Assembly: GCF_026262505.1 (NCBI RefSeq)
Contig: NC_067205.1
Span: 11,594,001-11,658,000, forward strand
Length of the DNA stretch: 64,000 nucleotides
Reading direction: 5' to 3'
Source: Trichomonas vaginalis G3
Lineage: Eukaryota; Parabasalia; Trichomonadida; Trichomonadidae
Shown here: positions 1 to 10,537 of the stretch, one piece after another
How positions within the stretch are numbered: position 1 is the stretch's first letter
How the letters are laid out: each line of letters opens with the position of its first letter
Position numbers and translations under genes: made by a program
Notes under the pieces: generated by a model
What the model was told of the DNA's origin: nothing
Databases searched by the model: none
The model's input: only the letters and a program-made list of their open reading frames with translations

Positions 1-1783
1 CGTGATAAACTAGATCAAGTTTTGAATTGTTTTTATAATAAATCGTGTTAAAATTACATTCATAATTATCGGATGAAAAATCAGTGATGTTAGTAAGAGA
101 TATACAACCTGAAAATGAATTAATTGAGAAATTCTCTAATAAGTTATTTGATATGAAGAAAATTGTTTTCAGATTATTGCAATTAATGAAAGCATAATCT
201 GAAATAATTTTCACAGATGATGGTATATTTAATTTCTCCAAAGAATTACAATTTTCAAATGATCCAACTCCAATAATCTCTGATCCTTCTTTAATATTAA
301 TTTGGCTTAAATTAGTACATCCTGAAAAACAGTTATCAAGAATATTATTCATAAAATTAACACTTTCTAAATTAATGCAATTTTCAAAGGCATTATTCAT
401 CACTTCAACATCTGATGATGCAAAACTTACAGAAGATAACAAAATGCAATCTTTTAGAGCTGAAAATCCGAGAGATCGCAAATATAAAGAAGAAAAGTTA
501 ATGGATCCTAACATTGAACAGTTTCTGAATACATAATTCTCAATTTCAACAAGCTGCGAATCTTTTTCAAAATCTATCTGTCGAATTGTCGAGTTTTCAA
601 AAGCACTTTCTCTGATTCTTGAAACAGTTTTCGGAATAGTAATCTTTAAGACATTGAAACCCCAGAATTCATATATTTTTGTTTGATATGAATCCATTAT
701 AAGTGTATTTTTGTCTATTACAAGATCTAGTTTATCAAGATATGATATTGAGACATTTGTAATTCTATAAATTGAATTATAATTAAATCGAATTTTACAA
801 GTGAATTTCATTCGGATTTTTGGAGATCTGTTTGAAATGAATTCATATCCTTCAACTTTCATTGTTGTATTCGGAAAGACAATAAGTTCAATGTTATTAC
901 TAAGTGCAAATATATTACTACCAATGTTTTCTAGAGGCCCTAAAAATGTAACATTTATCAAATTCTTACAATCACAAAAACATATTTGTTCAATCCTTTT
1001 TACATTTTCTGGTATTGCTATTGCGGTTATCTTTGATTTATAGAAGCAGCCCTGTCCTAATGTTGAAACAAAACTCGGAATTTCATATGTTTCGAAAGTT
1101 TTATTAGAAATAAAGAATAAAATACATTTATCTGCCGAAAATACTGTGTTATTTTCTACAAATAAGTATTCATTCTTTGGATGAAGCGTGAGATTTGTTA
1201 GTTTTCCATCTGTAAATGCATATCCATCAACATTTGTAACTTTTTCTGGAATTTGAAATGAACTTATCGAGCATCCAGAAAATACAGCCCATTCTAAAGT
1301 TAATAGATTAGAACCTTCTTCAAAAGTAACATTTTTTAAATTAACGCAATCTGAAAAGGCAGTACTACCAATAATTTCCACTGATGCTGGAATTATTACA
1401 CTAGTTAATAACTTATCATATTGAAAAGCAGATATTTGGATTTCTTGAAGTCCTGTTGGTAATAGAATCATACTAATTTCATCACAAGAACTAAAAGCAT
1501 AGGAAGAAACTGTTATAAGTTTAATGCAGGATGATAAATTAGCAATGGAAAGATGTATGCATGATTGAAAGCTGGAACTTCCAATTGTTGTTAAGTTAGG
1601 GTGGTCTTCAAAGGAAAACGAAATCAACGAATTTAGTTTATAAAAGCAACTTTCTTTTATTTCTTCACACCGTGCTGATATCCTAAGATGCGGTGATGTA
1701 TCATTGACTTTATTAAGTGTTTTCCCGTCATTTATGTAACAACCTTGATCAATATCTTTGAAAAGAGCCAAAAGGATAATCAT
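1..1783 (-). CDS. BspA-like leucine-rich repeat surface protein (partial, runs off the left edge)
   Basis: The minus-strand frame opened by ATG at 1783 has no stop down to position 1, so at least 594 codons are present and the C-terminus is outside the window. An in-frame TGA lies 9 nt before the ATG. The product is a string of roughly 23-residue repeats of the LRR_5/BspA type, with the pattern I..SAF..C..L..V.I; one clear unit near residue 130 reads IPASVEIIGSTAFSDCVNL. The first residues (MIILLALF) are hydrophobic but too short for a sure signal peptide. BspA-like proteins form a very large trichomonad family linked to the cell surface and adhesion; that role is family knowledge and not shown here. 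TCATT directly precedes the ATG and may be an initiator. Confidence 0.85.
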   Translation of the reverse strand, partial: MIILLALFKDIDQGCYINDGKTLNKVNDTSPHLRISARCEEIKESCFYKLNSLISFSFEDHPNLTTIGSSSFQSCIHLSIANLSSCIKLITVSSYAFSSCDEISMILLPTGLQEIQISAFQYDKLLTSVIIPASVEIIGSTAFSDCVNLKNVTFEEGSNLLTLEWAVFSGCSISSFQIPEKVTNVDGYAFTDGKLTNLTLHPKNEYLFVENNTVFSADKCILFFISNKTFETYEIPSFVSTLGQGCFYKSKITAIAIPENVKRIEQICFCDCKNLINVTFLGPLENIGSNIFALSNNIELIVFPNTTMKVEGYEFISNRSPKIRMKFTCKIRFNYNSIYRITNVSISYLDKLDLVIDKNTLIMDSYQTKIYEFWGFNVLKITIPKTVSRIRESAFENSTIRQIDFEKDSQLVEIENYVFRNCSMLGSINFSSLYLRSLGFSALKDCILLSSVSFASSDVEVMNNAFENCINLESVNFMNNILDNCFSGCTNLSQINIKEGSEIIGVGSFENCNSLEKLNIPSSVKIISDYAFINCNNLKTIFFISNNLLENFSINSFSGCISLTNITDFSSDNYECNFNTIYYKNNSKLDLVYH

Positions 1784-2186
1784 AATGAATCACTTATTCG
1801 TTCTTTTTTGATGTCTTTGTTTATGGTAGAATTTACAAACGAATATAGAAAACCTGGCAATTCGAAAATTCAAAACTTTGTAAAAATGTCTTTCTGACGA
1901 GTACATTGTGTAGGTAATAGTATAAAATTTAGGAATTGTCGATCCGGTTTCCTATCCTTCCTGAAAGGCTTGGTATGAAAAACCTGAAAAATAGAAATAT
2001 CTTGAAATCTAATATATAGCAAATTTTCATTGTTTATTTTATTAGTTTTTCGGTTAGTTAGAGGATGAACCTCACAAATTTTGAGCATCGATTCAATATG
2101 ATAAATATATAAATTTCAATCTCATTAATAAGATTTATGAAAACCAAGAAAATTTTACACTGTCAAATTCAGTCTTGTTAATTTTA
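1784..2186. other. intergenic spacer between divergent genes
   Basis: About 400 bases between the divergently transcribed LRR gene and the acidic membrane protein. I see no convincing gene. A short minus-strand open frame (1870-2088) has no family features. Confidence 0.5.
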
Positions 2187-3365
2187 ATGTTGTCAGCCAT
2201 ATTTTCTTTATCTTTATTAACAATATCCTCATATCCTATCCGTCAGAAGAAGGGAAAAGAAGTCTACTATGAAATAGTCGATAACTCAAACTTTGTAAAA
2301 TTTTCATCAATCAAAAACTTAGAATTTGAATTATATTCAAAAGATAATGACAAACTTACCCTCATCTATGCATCAAAAGGGGATCCAGGAATCATTGGCT
2401 TCGTCAATGGAAATATGAACATCATTATCAAGGTAATTTCAAAGGATAATTTAGAAACAATGCTTGATATTTACACTCTTGATACGGAACCACAAAATTC
2501 TAAACTGAAAGCCAAAGGTTTTCTTTTATTAAATTCAAGGTCGACAATAATTCCACCAGATATTACACAATCGAAAGAAATTTCATACGACAAGATCAAA
2601 GATAAACTTGTAATTATAAACTCGCTCATAAAATATACAGGAAAAGGAGTTTATACAGAAAAAGATGATAACGCAACCGAAATGCCGCCAATAAAGATAA
2701 TAACTGATGATGAAATGGAAGAAATCGTCAAACCAAAAGAAAAGAAGAAAATACACCTGAAAAGTCAACTTGAAAAGGAAATCGAAGATGAAGCAGAAGA
2801 TTTCCAATCGCAAAAGGTACAAAAGCAAGACATTAAGAAAGGAAAGTTACGTGCAAGGCCAGATAATGATGATGACGACGATTCCGAAGAAATTCAAACT
2901 TCTCCAAAAAGAAACGGAAAAGATGAAAAGGACAAGATGGATGATGACTACGATGATGACATGGAAATGAAGAATCAACACGGAGACTCTAAAGATGAAG
3001 AAAATGATGATAATTTTAATAAAAAAGCAACAAAAGATAACAGGAATCAAGATTCAGATTTAGATAATGATACTGATGCAAAGGCACACAACAATAATGG
3101 AAATCAAGAACCTGGAAAAGATAATAAAGATAATTTTGAAAAAGATACTGACAGATTCGAAGAAGATGATGAACTACTTAATGCAAAGAAGCTTAAGAAG
3201 TCAGGTTCGTCTAATTTCAGTTTAATTTTGGTAATAATTGTTGCAACAGCGGTTATCAGTTTCTTTATTTACAAACAGTACTTTTCTGATGAAAGTAAAC
3301 GATCACCAGGAAATTTCAGAGGTTCAGAAGATGATCTTGGCGATGTCAAATTTTCTCCATTATAA
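2187..3365 (+). CDS. secreted/type I membrane protein with acidic linker, unknown function
   Basis: Codes for about 392 residues from ATG 2187; the frame is open four codons further but without an ATG. The N-terminus is a probable signal peptide (MLSAIFSLSLLTISS). A region of about 170 residues with mixed strands follows, then a long highly charged stretch (about residues 180-335) rich in Asp, Glu, Lys and Asn with short DDDD and EDDD runs. One hydrophobic segment near residues 345-362 (SLILVIIVATAVISFFIY) and a short tail of about 30 residues end the protein. The layout suggests a type I membrane protein with a disordered acidic linker. I do not recognise the family. Confidence 0.75.
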   Translation: MLSAIFSLSLLTISSYPIRQKKGKEVYYEIVDNSNFVKFSSIKNLEFELYSKDNDKLTLIYASKGDPGIIGFVNGNMNIIIKVISKDNLETMLDIYTLDTEPQNSKLKAKGFLLLNSRSTIIPPDITQSKEISYDKIKDKLVIINSLIKYTGKGVYTEKDDNATEMPPIKIITDDEMEEIVKPKEKKKIHLKSQLEKEIEDEAEDFQSQKVQKQDIKKGKLRARPDNDDDDDSEEIQTSPKRNGKDEKDKMDDDYDDDMEMKNQHGDSKDEENDDNFNKKATKDNRNQDSDLDNDTDAKAHNNNGNQEPGKDNKDNFEKDTDRFEEDDELLNAKKLKKSGSSNFSLILVIIVATAVISFFIYKQYFSDESKRSPGNFRGSEDDLGDVKFSPL

Positions 3366-3445
3366 TAGTTTGTTTATAATAAATGTTTATTGTCTATCGA
3401 AGATATTATGCATATTTTTAATCAATAACTTTTTATTCATGAAAT

Positions 3446-4045
3446 TTAAAATAAAATTTCTAACGAAATGAAGCCAATAAAAGATCTATCGAATATTTGG
3501 CATTTCCGTGTGTTACACCAATTAAATTCACCTACATATCCGAATAATTCAATACGATAAAGATCAAGAGCATAAGTATCAACTTCTGGGTCAAATCTGG
3601 GGCCAAAATTTTGTAACCTAAATATACTATATCGTCTTGATGTTGAAACTTTAATATAAGCTAGTCTATTTGATGGAATAAAAGATAGAGATGTGTTTTG
3701 AATTAGGTCAAAGTTTATTCCATCATTTGATCCTAGTATCTGAAAATGCCTTTGATATCCATTATATGAAACTATATAATATCCTGTAAGTGTAATTTGA
3801 ATATTCTGAAATTCAAGTTGGTACCATTGATAGTTTTTTTCTTCTGAAATCCATCGGTAAGGTTCATTCGGAGTTGTTTCTGATATAGTGTCAATGATTT
3901 TATAAGGTCCATCTATATCATAACTATATGGATGAAATGAACTGACTGTTGAAAAGACTGCATTTGCATTATTCGTGGTATTTCTGATATAACATATGAG
4001 ACCAAGATATGATGAACTGTTGTAATCAACTCTATAAGATAGCAT
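3446..4045 (-). CDS. F5/8-type-C-like (discoidin-like) domain protein, copy 1
   Basis: A 199-residue protein made of one beta-rich domain. Its hallmarks are shared with the genes at 4124-4723 and 22043-22651: YNSSSYLG near the start, NYQWYQLEF, TGYYIVSYNG, LGSNDGINFDLI and LDLYRIELFGYVG. The patterns 'W..l.f....ltgY' and 'S.Dg.nf.li' followed by 'yRIElfG' fit the F5/8C/discoidin fold, which usually binds carbohydrate or lipid. No signal peptide is visible. It lies head-to-tail with its neighbour at 4124-4723, so a tandem duplication is likely. Family assignment rests on motif pattern only. Confidence 0.8.
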   Translation of the reverse strand: MLSYRVDYNSSSYLGLICYIRNTTNNANAVFSTVSSFHPYSYDIDGPYKIIDTISETTPNEPYRWISEEKNYQWYQLEFQNIQITLTGYYIVSYNGYQRHFQILGSNDGINFDLIQNTSLSFIPSNRLAYIKVSTSRRYSIFRLQNFGPRFDPEVDTYALDLYRIELFGYVGEFNWCNTRKCQIFDRSFIGFISLEILF

Positions 4046-4123
4046 TAAATGTTATATGCAAGACATCAACATAAAAAAATGAAAATAATTCAAGAATCTA
4101 TTGGGCACAGAGAAATCTTTTAT

Positions 4124-4723
4124 TTATGAGGTTGAAATTAGAATAAAAGGTGTGATATTTCCAATAAATGGATTTCTAAGTAAGCGGCAATTGTAAATAC
4201 TACACTCAGCAAATTCATCTACATAGCCAAATAGCTCTATACGATAAAGATCAAAGGCATAATTGCCATCAAATCCAGGACCAAGATTTTTCAACCGAAA
4301 TGTGCGATACCATTTCAATTTTGATATGTTAACATAAGCTAAATAATTATCTGGATGGGAAGCAACTGTGGTATTTTCAATAAGATCAAAGTTAGTTCCA
4401 TCATTGGATCCAAGCATTTCCATATACCTTATACGTCCTCTATATGTATACACATAATATCCAGTAAGTGCAATTTTAAATTTTTTGAATTCAAGCTGAT
4501 ACCACTGGTAGTTCGTTGCTTTTGAAACCCATCGAGTTGTATCATCTGGCTGTGTTTCTGATATACCATTAATGACCCAATAAGGACGATCTGATTTGTT
4601 CCATGAAGCATGAATTGAACTAGCAGTTGGAACGACATCAAATGAATGATTTGTGGTATTCCTAATGTAATATACGAGACCAAGATACGATGAACTGTTG
4701 TAGTCGAGTTTATAAGGAAACAT
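4124..4723 (-). CDS. F5/8-type-C-like domain protein, copy 2
   Basis: 199 residues, clearly paralogous to the gene just downstream (3446-4045): the same MxxYxxDYNSSSYLGL start, the same NYQWYQLEF and LGSNDGTNFDLIENT blocks and the same AFDLYRIELFGYVDE end. The identical length, same strand and 78-bp spacer point to tandem duplication. Its FDLIENT block is closer to the distant copy at 22043-22651 than to its tandem neighbour. Function is unknown; the fold suggests ligand binding. Confidence 0.8.
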   Translation of the reverse strand: MFPYKLDYNSSSYLGLVYYIRNTTNHSFDVVPTASSIHASWNKSDRPYWVINGISETQPDDTTRWVSKATNYQWYQLEFKKFKIALTGYYVYTYRGRIRYMEMLGSNDGTNFDLIENTTVASHPDNYLAYVNISKLKWYRTFRLKNLGPGFDGNYAFDLYRIELFGYVDEFAECSIYNCRLLRNPFIGNITPFILISTS

Positions 4724-4900
4724 TAGTTACGAAACCAAAATCATTTTTATAAAAATAAATGTTATTGGATTTCTGTATCGCTTTCCATAAAATCATTCGA
4801 TAGGATTTTATAGTTGGTATACAGAATTCCTACTGATTTAACAAAATGAAAGGTTCTAAAACTATATATTGTTGTTAACGCCTTTGACACTTATATTTAG

Positions 4901-5068
4901 TATATTGAAGCTTTCAATAAATTTACCCAAGCGTTAAGAAAGCAAAACTTGACTTTAAATCTTGATCTAACAACTATTGAAGCTGAAGTTTCTTCAAAAG
5001 CATCTGTAACATCATTTCTGATTGCCGATAAACTCATTGACAGTCCATTAAACGAAAGAAATCAATAA
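4901..5068 (+). pseudogene. possible 3' remnant of a degraded gene
   Basis: A 55-codon open stretch ending in TAA at 5066-5068 reads like coding sequence (for example FTQALRKQNLTLNLDL and ASVTSFLIADKLIDS) but has no start codon, and a stop lies just upstream. The composition differs from the surrounding AT-rich spacer. It could be the end of a decayed transposase-like or host gene. I do not recognise the family. Confidence 0.25.
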
Positions 5069-5197
5069 ATAATTTGGAAAAAATCAAAATACCATTAATT
5101 ATACCCAAATCTATAAAACATCACTAGCATTAGTAATCATAATCAAACAAAAGATTTACAAATAATAAAAAAAATACATAGATAAAATAACATAAAA

Positions 5198-6772
5198 TTA
5201 GTCAGAAACTAAGGCTTGGATCTCTTTAAATCCATTCCTTTTCGCAATAGATAATACAGTATCTCTGTTCATATCTTCTATCTCAACATCTGCTTTAAAA
5301 TCAACTAAAACTTTTGCAGATTCAATTGAATTGTTATCAGCAGCAAAAATTAAAGCTGTCTTTCCATTTCTGTTCTGGTGGTTGACATTTGCACCGATAC
5401 TTGCTAAGAAAGTAACTGTTTCTGTGTTGTTCTTTCCAGCGGCAATCATAATTGGAGTATTTCCCCATTTATCTTCGTGTTCAATATTAGCGCCACTCTC
5501 AACTAATGCTCTAACAATGTTTACTGAATTGTTTGCACTTGCTATTATCAAAGCTGTCCAATTATTTCTATCGTTTTCTTCCAAATTAATTTGTTTTGTC
5601 AACAAAATCTTTGTGCATTCGATTGCACTGTTGTAACTTGAAACCATTAATGGTGTCTTCCCATTTAAGTCATGTATAGAAAGATCAACGTTTTTATCGA
5701 CCAACATTTGTAAAATTCTGTGACTGTTTTGGATAATTGCGTAATGAGCTGGTGTCCAATTGTATTTATCTGTGGAGTTCAAGTTACTTTTGGCTTCAAT
5801 TAAGATCTTTGCCACTTCAATAAAGTTTTCTTCGCATGCCCAACTTAATGCGGTCTTAAATTTTGAATCTGGTACACTTACATTGGCTCCTCTGTTTATT
5901 AAGAGTCTAACAATAGGAACTAAACCAACTCTTGACGCCGCAATTAAAGCTGTTTCTCCGTTTTCGTCTTTGGAGTTAATATTCTCTAGTGAATGTAGTT
6001 TTGGATAGAACATTTTCAAATTGAATGAGTACAATGTTGAATACCAAGAATATTTGAAATTATATTTCGTCATCAAAGTTTTGACAGTTTTGTTATGATG
6101 AGATCTTACTGCATATTCAATGCAGTTCTGAGTAAGATCGAATTGCTCTAAACACTTGAGTATGATCTCTTTGGAATTTCCAAAAAATGCATTTTCCAAT
6201 GTACGAACAGTAATCTTTGCATTGTTTAAAACAAGGAAATTGAAACACTTTGTTGCTCCAAATTGAGCTGAAAGATCAATTAGTGATAAGCCGCCAGAAG
6301 TTCTCATATTAATATTAAATCCGGCATTTTGAGCGAACTGTTATAGCATATCGGAATTGTCCCAGAAAACGCAGTGATTTACAGTGTTTTGTGGATAGAT
6401 ATGATAGATGTCATCAATAGTTCTGTATGATTTAAGTTGAATAGTAGAATTCTTGATGATTTTTAATGTTACTAATGCCTCCAGAAGAGACTTGTTTATA
6501 AAGTAATAAGTGGGCGATAAATGAAAATCAAATGCTTCATAAATTTGTTGAAGAAGTTCTGTAAAGAACCGAAGCTGATGCAATCGTTTTGAACTTATCA
6601 CATCAACTATTGCTGTAATTGCAGGTATAGTGATATCTCCGTTTTGAATTTCAGCTTTTAATATTGTGATTAAGTTTGGGATTTGATTGAAATCACATGA
6701 CCATATTATTTCAGTAATGTTTATTAGGTGCAAATGATTTTGTGGTAAGTCTTGCAATGAGATTTTGTTCAT
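5198..6772 (-). pseudogene. ankyrin-repeat protein with DUF3447-like head, interrupted by one in-frame TAA
   Basis: Reading from ATG 6772 the frame codes for an N-terminal helical head of about 140 residues, like the DUF3447-type head of trichomonad ankyrin proteins. It then meets TAA at 6341-6343 and continues in the same frame as a 'LIDLSAQFGATKCFNFLV' block typical of these proteins. About eight ankyrin repeats follow (for example NGETALIAASRVGLVPIVRL, GNTPIMIAAGKNN). The stop falls in the middle of the usual domain order, so either the gene is a young pseudogene or the stop is a sequence error. ATG 6841 is an alternative start, but the extension looks like AT-rich spacer. Role: protein-protein interaction, partner unknown. 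Confidence 0.75.
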
Positions 6773-6841
6773 GGAGAGATAAAAAAAATTATAAATGTTC
6801 TTTATGAATTTAATTTTCAATTGAAAAATTTGAAAATGCAA

Positions 6842-7937
6842 TAGCTTGATCGTTAATGTTTTACTTTGACTTAATTCGGAATAGAATTTAAGTAAATATT
6901 AAAATTCGAATCTATATTTTTTGAAAGGATTATCAAAATATTGAAAACATTGAATGAATAAAAGCCAGTAATTCAATTAATTATATATAAAATATAGTTT
7001 GTACGAAGAATATCAAATATTGTTTTATCGAAAACTTATCGTTCTTTAATTATATGACTAATAAGCTAAATCATGTATTTCTCAAATATAAAATAATGAC
7101 TTTTGAAGCCACTGAAATAATTGAATATTTCTTTCTGAAAAATTTTAATTAAACGAAAATAATGAGAGCGATAGGTTTATTTTAAAATTGAATTTTGAAT
7201 TAATATATAATAGTAACTTCGTAAAATTATCAATTTAGTTAAAATGCATTTTTTTCTAAAATGGGAAAAATTTTAAATATTACTTATTTCATTCTAAACA
7301 ATATGTTAATAATTTAATTTATGTTCATGTAACTGTCAAAAAATAAAGCCTCATACATTTCATCTAATATTTAAACTATAACATCAGCATTAAGTATATT
7401 TATATAATCTTCGTGGAAGTTGATATTAATAGCAATTCATGGTTAATTTCTATGATGCTGTGTTGTTTCAATGAAAGAGACTTGAATAATAGCACCCCAT
7501 CTACCTGTATAACTCAAAAAATATGTTTTGATATTCATTAATCAAATTTTTGAGGATAACAAATGAAATTTAACCGATATTTCGAATAAACTCAGAATAA
7601 CTGTTTGAGTAATGCATGATGAATCCAAATATTTTACAATGAAACCAATAAATGTTGGATCAAGTTTGGATACATTTTTTACAAAATCATTTACTATACT
7701 AATCTTGTTTAAAAAAAATAAATCGCTAAAATTTTTGAAAATCTCAAATATTCTATCTACTCACAAAATTTGAATGCGAGTAGCGAAAATAAATATCATC
7801 CATGGTTTGCTTATGTTAAATCTGATTATGCTAAAAAATATTTCTGACATTCAAAAACTAAAAAACATTTTTAATATAGAATTTTTACACTCATCAAATA
7901 TTTTTTATATACTAATATTGCCATTTTTGAATTGATG
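6842..7937. other. 1.1-kb AT-rich spacer
   Basis: Very AT-rich, dense in stops in all frames. I see no gene, RNA or repeat that I can defend here. Confidence 0.5.
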
Positions 7938-7950
7938 TCACTTTTTAATA
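7938..7950 (+). promoter_or_regulatory. possible Inr-like initiator of the TBC-TLDc gene
   Basis: TCACTTTTTAATA lies 43 nt before ATG 7981. It resembles the trichomonad initiator TCA-Py-T-(T/A). The distance is longer than the usual 5-20 nt, so this is a weak call. Confidence 0.3.
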
Positions 7951-7980
7951 TTTATTTTTGGTTTTTGATTCAAAAATTAA

Positions 7981-9711
7981 ATGTTTTATGAGCACTTAAT
8001 GCGGGAATGGAAACTATCCTCAGAAGACAACTTCGGATTTTATAACGAAATAAATGTTACTGATCCTCCTGAATGGGAGAGTGAAGAAATCAGAAGATTA
8101 TCTGCTTTCAAGAATCTACCACAGTTTGAACCAAAAATAAATGAAAGTCTAAAGCAAACATTTAGATACGGCATTCCACACACTTTGCGAAGAAAGTGGT
8201 GGTTTATAGCGAGTAAAGGACTTAAATTGCTTTCTCAAGCCGGTGATGTTTGGCCAAATGCCTTACGTTCATCATTAAAAGTACCAATGACTAGTACATC
8301 CCAGTTCGGTGGAGCAATTGACTTGCTTCCTTTCCTTCATCCCGAATTAGCTGAAAAAGTCAAGCAATTTCTCCATGTTGTTTGGGTTCGGAACAAACAC
8401 ATCACATTTTCTCCTTTAATTCCTACTGTTTCTGTTCTCTTACTCCTCTATCTCGAACCTTCTCTCGCTTATCTCTCAATTCAACAGATGATTAACAAAT
8501 CTACGAAAAATTCTTGGTACTTTACATTGACTAGAGAGTCATTCATAGCATCTGTTACGGGATTTCGTGCTTTAATTGCTTCAAAAATCCCAGCAATATC
8601 GAAAAAAACATTTGAGCTTGGACTAGATATTGCCCAGATTGGTCTAGCCTTATTCCCTGTCTTTTTTCTTCCATTTACACCTATCCACGTTGCTCTAACT
8701 CTCTTCGACAGTTTCGTTTCGGAAGGAAGAAAAATTTTAGTCAGATTTGCGATTTCTCTTTTCGATATACAGAAAACCGAATTACTACAATGCAAGACGA
8801 GCGAAGATTTCCTATCTACACTTGTTGATGGCATGAATATGCTTTCATCCCCGCATTCAACGACGAAATTCCTTGAGAACTCATTCAAAATATTCCTCTC
8901 CAGGCCACGCCATATCGATAAGTTCGAGCTAAAAGCGATGGACGATTGTACAGATAAAGGATCGAATCTTTATACGTCACAGAACGTCATTGGCATGATG
9001 TCTCCTAGTATGACCAACTTATTTGCAGAAAGGAGAAGAAGAATGTCAAGCGACGATTGCGAAAACCTCGATGTTATCAATATTGGCGATACAATGAGAG
9101 GCGCGATAGCTTTGGAGACAATGATGAAGTTCTCTCCTGAAGGTATTGAAGAATCCACACGCAAACTACAGAAAGAACTCGCGGAATCAGCGATGCCAGT
9201 TGTAATCAACGGAAAACTACTGACGAACGACAACTTTTACATGCTCAGAGAGCAACTACCAGCATCGGTATCGAGATACGATGCACGTAGGGTCTTTTCG
9301 ATGAGTAATGACGGAACATCTTTGTTATCTTTGTTCGAAAAGTCATCGAAGAAGGCTCCTTACATCATATTGGTAAAGACAGCGAAGAACCGCGTTATTG
9401 GGGCTTATTTGGGTGAACCAATTAACCCAGAAATGTGCGCATTCGGAAGATTCTACGGAAAACCAGGAAGTTTTGTCTTTACTTTGGATCCTCTTGTTAT
9501 TTACAAACAGGATCCACCACCAAACAACTTGTTCCAGGCTGCTTTCAAGCACTCCATAACAATTGGAGGTCCTAGACCTGCAATTCACATCGAGGATGGT
9601 TTTCACATAATTTTCAGCGAAAAATGTGAAACTTTCCACAGCCCTGCACTCACAGAGAACCCAAGTGGAGATCCAATCATCGATGTCGAGCTTTATAGAC
9701 TTTCTTTGTAA
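7981..9711 (+). CDS. TBC-TLDc domain protein (TBC1D24-like architecture)
   Basis: A 576-residue intact protein. Residues about 60-280 resemble a RabGAP/TBC domain: the motif-A-like YGIPHTLRRKWWFIA is at about 63-77, and a helical region with hydrophobic blocks follows. I do not see the arginine-finger motif (IxxDxxR) or the YxQ motif expected further on, so GAP activity is doubtful, as in TBC1D24. Residues about 370-576 form a TLDc domain: LSLFEKSSKKAPYIILVKT, VIGAYLGEPI, FVFTLDP and the closing IIDVELYRLSL. TBC-TLDc proteins act in vesicle traffic and stress protection in other eukaryotes; a role in endomembrane traffic is inference. Codon use is richer in G+C than in the neighbours, fitting a conserved expressed gene. 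Confidence 0.85.
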   Translation: MFYEHLMREWKLSSEDNFGFYNEINVTDPPEWESEEIRRLSAFKNLPQFEPKINESLKQTFRYGIPHTLRRKWWFIASKGLKLLSQAGDVWPNALRSSLKVPMTSTSQFGGAIDLLPFLHPELAEKVKQFLHVVWVRNKHITFSPLIPTVSVLLLLYLEPSLAYLSIQQMINKSTKNSWYFTLTRESFIASVTGFRALIASKIPAISKKTFELGLDIAQIGLALFPVFFLPFTPIHVALTLFDSFVSEGRKILVRFAISLFDIQKTELLQCKTSEDFLSTLVDGMNMLSSPHSTTKFLENSFKIFLSRPRHIDKFELKAMDDCTDKGSNLYTSQNVIGMMSPSMTNLFAERRRRMSSDDCENLDVINIGDTMRGAIALETMMKFSPEGIEESTRKLQKELAESAMPVVINGKLLTNDNFYMLREQLPASVSRYDARRVFSMSNDGTSLLSLFEKSSKKAPYIILVKTAKNRVIGAYLGEPINPEMCAFGRFYGKPGSFVFTLDPLVIYKQDPPPNNLFQAAFKHSITIGGPRPAIHIEDGFHIIFSEKCETFHSPALTENPSGDPIIDVELYRLSL

Positions 9712-9805
9712 CCAATATATATATAAAATGTTATATTTAACTTTTAGTACACAAACTCTATCTTTCGCCCTGAAATTTTTTGAATCTCTTTCAAGATCAT
9801 AATTT

Positions 9806-10084
9806 TTACAATAGAAATTTGTCTATTTGAATGCCATAATGTTTAAGAAACAGGTAGTTAGAAATATCATATAGTTCGTCGGTCTCTTCGATATGGTAAT
9901 CATCAGATATGCGTTTGGCAAGAGTCAAATATGAATTTGCATAGCGATTATGAGAAGCTCTTGATTCTGTTTCAGTTTCGAAACATTTGGAGATTGAAAA
10001 GTTATGTTCAAAAGCGAGATGGTATATTTTGAAATCAAGTGAAGCATATGTGCTGTTACTTGCGTATTTTCGGTCAAGAATCAT
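9806..10084 (-). CDS. small hypothetical protein
   Basis: 92 codons from ATG 10084. Composition looks like protein (mixed charges, aromatic residues, LTLAKRISDDYHIEE, LFLKHYGIQIDKFLL) and not like a shadow, and no other gene lies on the opposite strand. Tail-to-tail with the TBC-TLDc gene, 94 bp apart. I do not recognise it; it could also be a chance frame. Confidence 0.45.
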   Translation of the reverse strand: MILDRKYASNSTYASLDFKIYHLAFEHNFSISKCFETETESRASHNRYANSYLTLAKRISDDYHIEETDELYDISNYLFLKHYGIQIDKFLL

Positions 10085-10537
10085 TCATTAAAATGTAAAT
10101 TAGTAAATTAGTAGTGAAGAACAATGAACCTGATGTGTATTTTCGATATTATATTCAACTTTTTACGATATTGAATGATTTTACAAACTTTGAAAAAGCA
10201 AAAACTTATTGAAAAAAAAATCATTCAAAAAATATGGCGAAGTAAAGAGAATGAAGATATATTGTCATTCAAATGGCATAATTGAACAATAAATGTCAAC
10301 ATATTTATTGACAGTAAAGATAATGATGGTGCACTATGATGAAATTATATGTTATTTGAGAGACAATTATGGAAATCATACATCAATCAATTAGGAAAGA
10401 AGCTGAGGAACTATGTATTCATTTAAATCGTGTATTTTCGATGAAATAACGAAGATTCATTGTAATTAAAGAAATTGAAATAACATTTTATTAATACAAA
10501 TACAAAACGATGCGAAATTGATATAAAAATCGCGTTT
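10085..10537. other. spacer of about 450 bp
   Basis: AT-rich, no gene seen. It separates two minus-strand genes. Confidence 0.45.

Noticed and set aside
1870-2088. 72-codon minus-strand frame
   Set aside because: In spacer, no motif or signal, no usable promoter; probably chance.
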